This document shows, piece by piece, positions 34,056-34,840 of a stretch of 34,840 nt of DNA. A program made the translations under genes and the position numbers. Location of the stretch: positions 69,335-104,174 of the forward strand of contig JAGAQH010000021.1 in NCBI GenBank assembly GCA_017622815.1, read 5' to 3'. The notes under the pieces were generated by a model, which ran no database searches, was not told the origin of the DNA, and saw only the letters and a program-made list of their open reading frames with translations. Source of the stretch: Bacteroidaceae bacterium. Lineage in GTDB: Bacteria; Bacteroidota; Bacteroidia; Bacteroidales; Bacteroidaceae. How positions within the stretch are numbered: the stretch's first letter is position 1; each line of letters begins with the position of its first letter.

Positions 34056-34200
34056 ATGTCAGTAAAAGTGTGCTCAGAGGCGCTGATGTCTGATTAAACA
34101 AATTATTAGCAGGCTTCGCGCGACGGAGAGAGCAGAACTTGTAGCGGATAGATTCTTGTATATAATCTGTATAGATTAGTGGTTGGCATTGTGCTTGGTT

Positions 34201-34251
34201 GGCGCATTGACGAAGTCACAGGTCTCTATCCAACAATAGGTATAAGTAATT
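34201..34251. repeat. Right copy of dispersed direct repeats
   Basis: GGCGCATTGACGAAGT (34201-34216) is followed directly by ACAGGTCTCTATCC (34218-34231) and a degenerate tail ending AAGTAATT (34251). Both elements match those at 33618-33752; the ACAGG... copies are exactly 600 bases apart. Confidence 0.75.
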
Positions 34252-34390
34252 TCTCTACCCGGACAACAAGGTCGCGTCGTCGGGGAGGACAATTTTCATG
34301 CCCACTATGGACATATTTTTGTTATCGGCAAATCATGCATCAACACCTTATATAATATACCTGAAAAACTCAGTAGTACTTACTTGAGCA

Positions 34391-34462
34391 AGTAAAGGCC
34401 TTTACTTTGATGAGTTGAGGCCTTTACTTTGATGAGTTTAGGCCTTTGCCTGAAACATGGAG
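34391..34462. repeat. 22-bp tandem array with GCCTTT core, upstream of the STN-type gene
   Basis: GCCTTT recurs at 34398, 34420 and 34442, exactly every 22 bases. The first two units share the filler ACTTTGATGAGTT(G/T)(A/T); the third diverges (GCCTGAAACATGGAG), and decayed copies may continue to about 34484. The array starts with the 16-bp perfect palindrome AGTAAAGGCCTTTACT. Core and period are the same as in the array at 14993-15146, with a different filler. Confidence 0.85.
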
Positions 34463-34582
34463 TCTTTTGGCTGAAAATGGCAGATTTGCGTTAAAAGATG
34501 TGAATATGCGGAAAAAACTCGTACCTTAGGTTAGCATTTCGGGTTTCTGAAGGGTATTACAATAAAAACACGAAGGAAAGAA

Positions 34583-34840
34583 ATGGAAATCCAAACAACA
34601 CTATGCCAAGATGTACAGAGCGGCAGGCTGTTTGCTGTACGGTGTGGAGGAGTAGCAGGAATGAGATACTGTTTGCTGGCCATACTGTTATTTTTTGTCC
34701 AGACTATCTGTGCCCAGGTGTCGCACCAGTTCAGGAACACTCCGCTTATTGATGCCATTCGCACCATAGAGCAGGGGCAGACGGAATACACGGTATCCAT
34801 CCTTTCCGATGGCCTTACGCATCTTACCACTTCTGCCAGG
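34583..34840 (+). CDS. N-terminus of probable STN-domain TonB-dependent receptor (cut by window edge)
   Basis: The frame is open from an ATG at 34583 to the end of the window, 86 codons. A second ATG at 34661 begins a clean signal peptide ('MRYCLLAILLFFVQTICAQ'). A purine-rich stretch (GAAGGAAAG) precedes the first ATG, so both starts remain open. The mature part begins 'VSHQFRNTPLIDAIRTIEQG', the pattern of the secretin/TonB short N-terminal (STN) domain ('F.n.pL.daL..i...'). In Bacteroidales this domain commonly starts outer-membrane TonB-dependent receptors that respond to an anti-sigma factor, and less often other surface proteins. The receptor barrel is beyond the window, so the call rests on about 40 residues. 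Confidence 0.55.
   Translation, partial: MEIQTTLCQDVQSGRLFAVRCGGVAGMRYCLLAILLFFVQTICAQVSHQFRNTPLIDAIRTIEQGQTEYTVSILSDGLTHLTTSAR

Larger units (their letters stand above)
33608..34582. other. Long non-coding region rich in repeats
   Basis: About 975 bases without a credible gene. The only longer frame (33730-34101, minus) follows an inverted-repeat element and has no recognisable protein character. The region contains the MITE-like inverted repeat, the paired direct repeats and the second 22-bp array listed separately. No tRNA or clear terminator for the GH20 gene was seen. Confidence 0.75.

Noticed and set aside
33730-34101. 123-codon minus-strand frame
   Set aside because: It spans the MITE-like inverted repeat almost end to end, is rich in Cys/Phe/Leu without domain character, and has no start context; it is a by-product of the repeat.

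Overview
The window reads as chromosomal DNA of a Bacteroidales bacterium, most likely Prevotella-like. The evidence is TAnnTTTG-type promoters, many large secreted proteins ending in a 'DxxGR.V....LPxGIYIV.G.KV.VK' type IX-secretion-like tail, BspA-type leucine-rich repeats, cohesin/dockerin-like modules, a four-helix-bundle suffix protein, a DUF4294 protein and characteristic intergenic repeats. Species cannot be fixed from the sequence alone.

Region 1 (1-10587, all minus strand) is a secreted-protein block. It holds a tricorn/S41-type protease gene cut by the window edge, a four-helix-bundle gene bracketed by decamer CCTAGG repeats, a very large GH2 beta-galactosidase and a very large GH84 beta-N-acetylglucosaminidase. 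With the GH20 beta-hexosaminidase at 31946-33607 and the start of what looks like an STN-type outer-membrane receptor at the right edge, the theme is outer-surface breakdown of host-type glycans bearing galactose and N-acetylhexosamine (inference).

Region 2 (10639-21946, all minus strand) is conserved housekeeping: lgt, ychF, a CPA2 cation/proton antiporter, nadA, a SpoU-family RNA methyltransferase, a DUF4294 protein, a radical SAM protein, a TrkH potassium transporter and nadB. ychF-lgt and trkH-radical SAM-DUF4294 are tight enough to be operons. nadA and nadB are both present but separated by about 4 kb. The gaps carry repeats: a seven-unit 22-bp array at 14993-15146, GC-rich hairpins at 16901-16985 and a repeat mosaic at 19984-20366 that runs into the 3' end of nadB.

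Region 3 (22187-31790, plus strand) starts with a short PBP4-like lipoprotein and an alpha/beta hydrolase. A 373-bp gap follows with a strongly structured RNA leader (24808-24980), then a four-gene operon: BspA-like LRR protein, InlB-repeat/cohesin-like/dockerin protein, cohesin-like protein and a 67-residue peptide. The last two junctions are ATGA overlaps, and a clear intrinsic terminator closes the operon. This leader plus operon is the best candidate for an undescribed system.

Region 4 (31946-34840) has the GH20 gene, a roughly 975-bp non-coding stretch with an inverted-repeat (MITE-like) element, dispersed direct repeats and a second 22-bp array, then the 5' end of the STN-type gene. All functional calls rest on reading motifs by eye; no database search was run.
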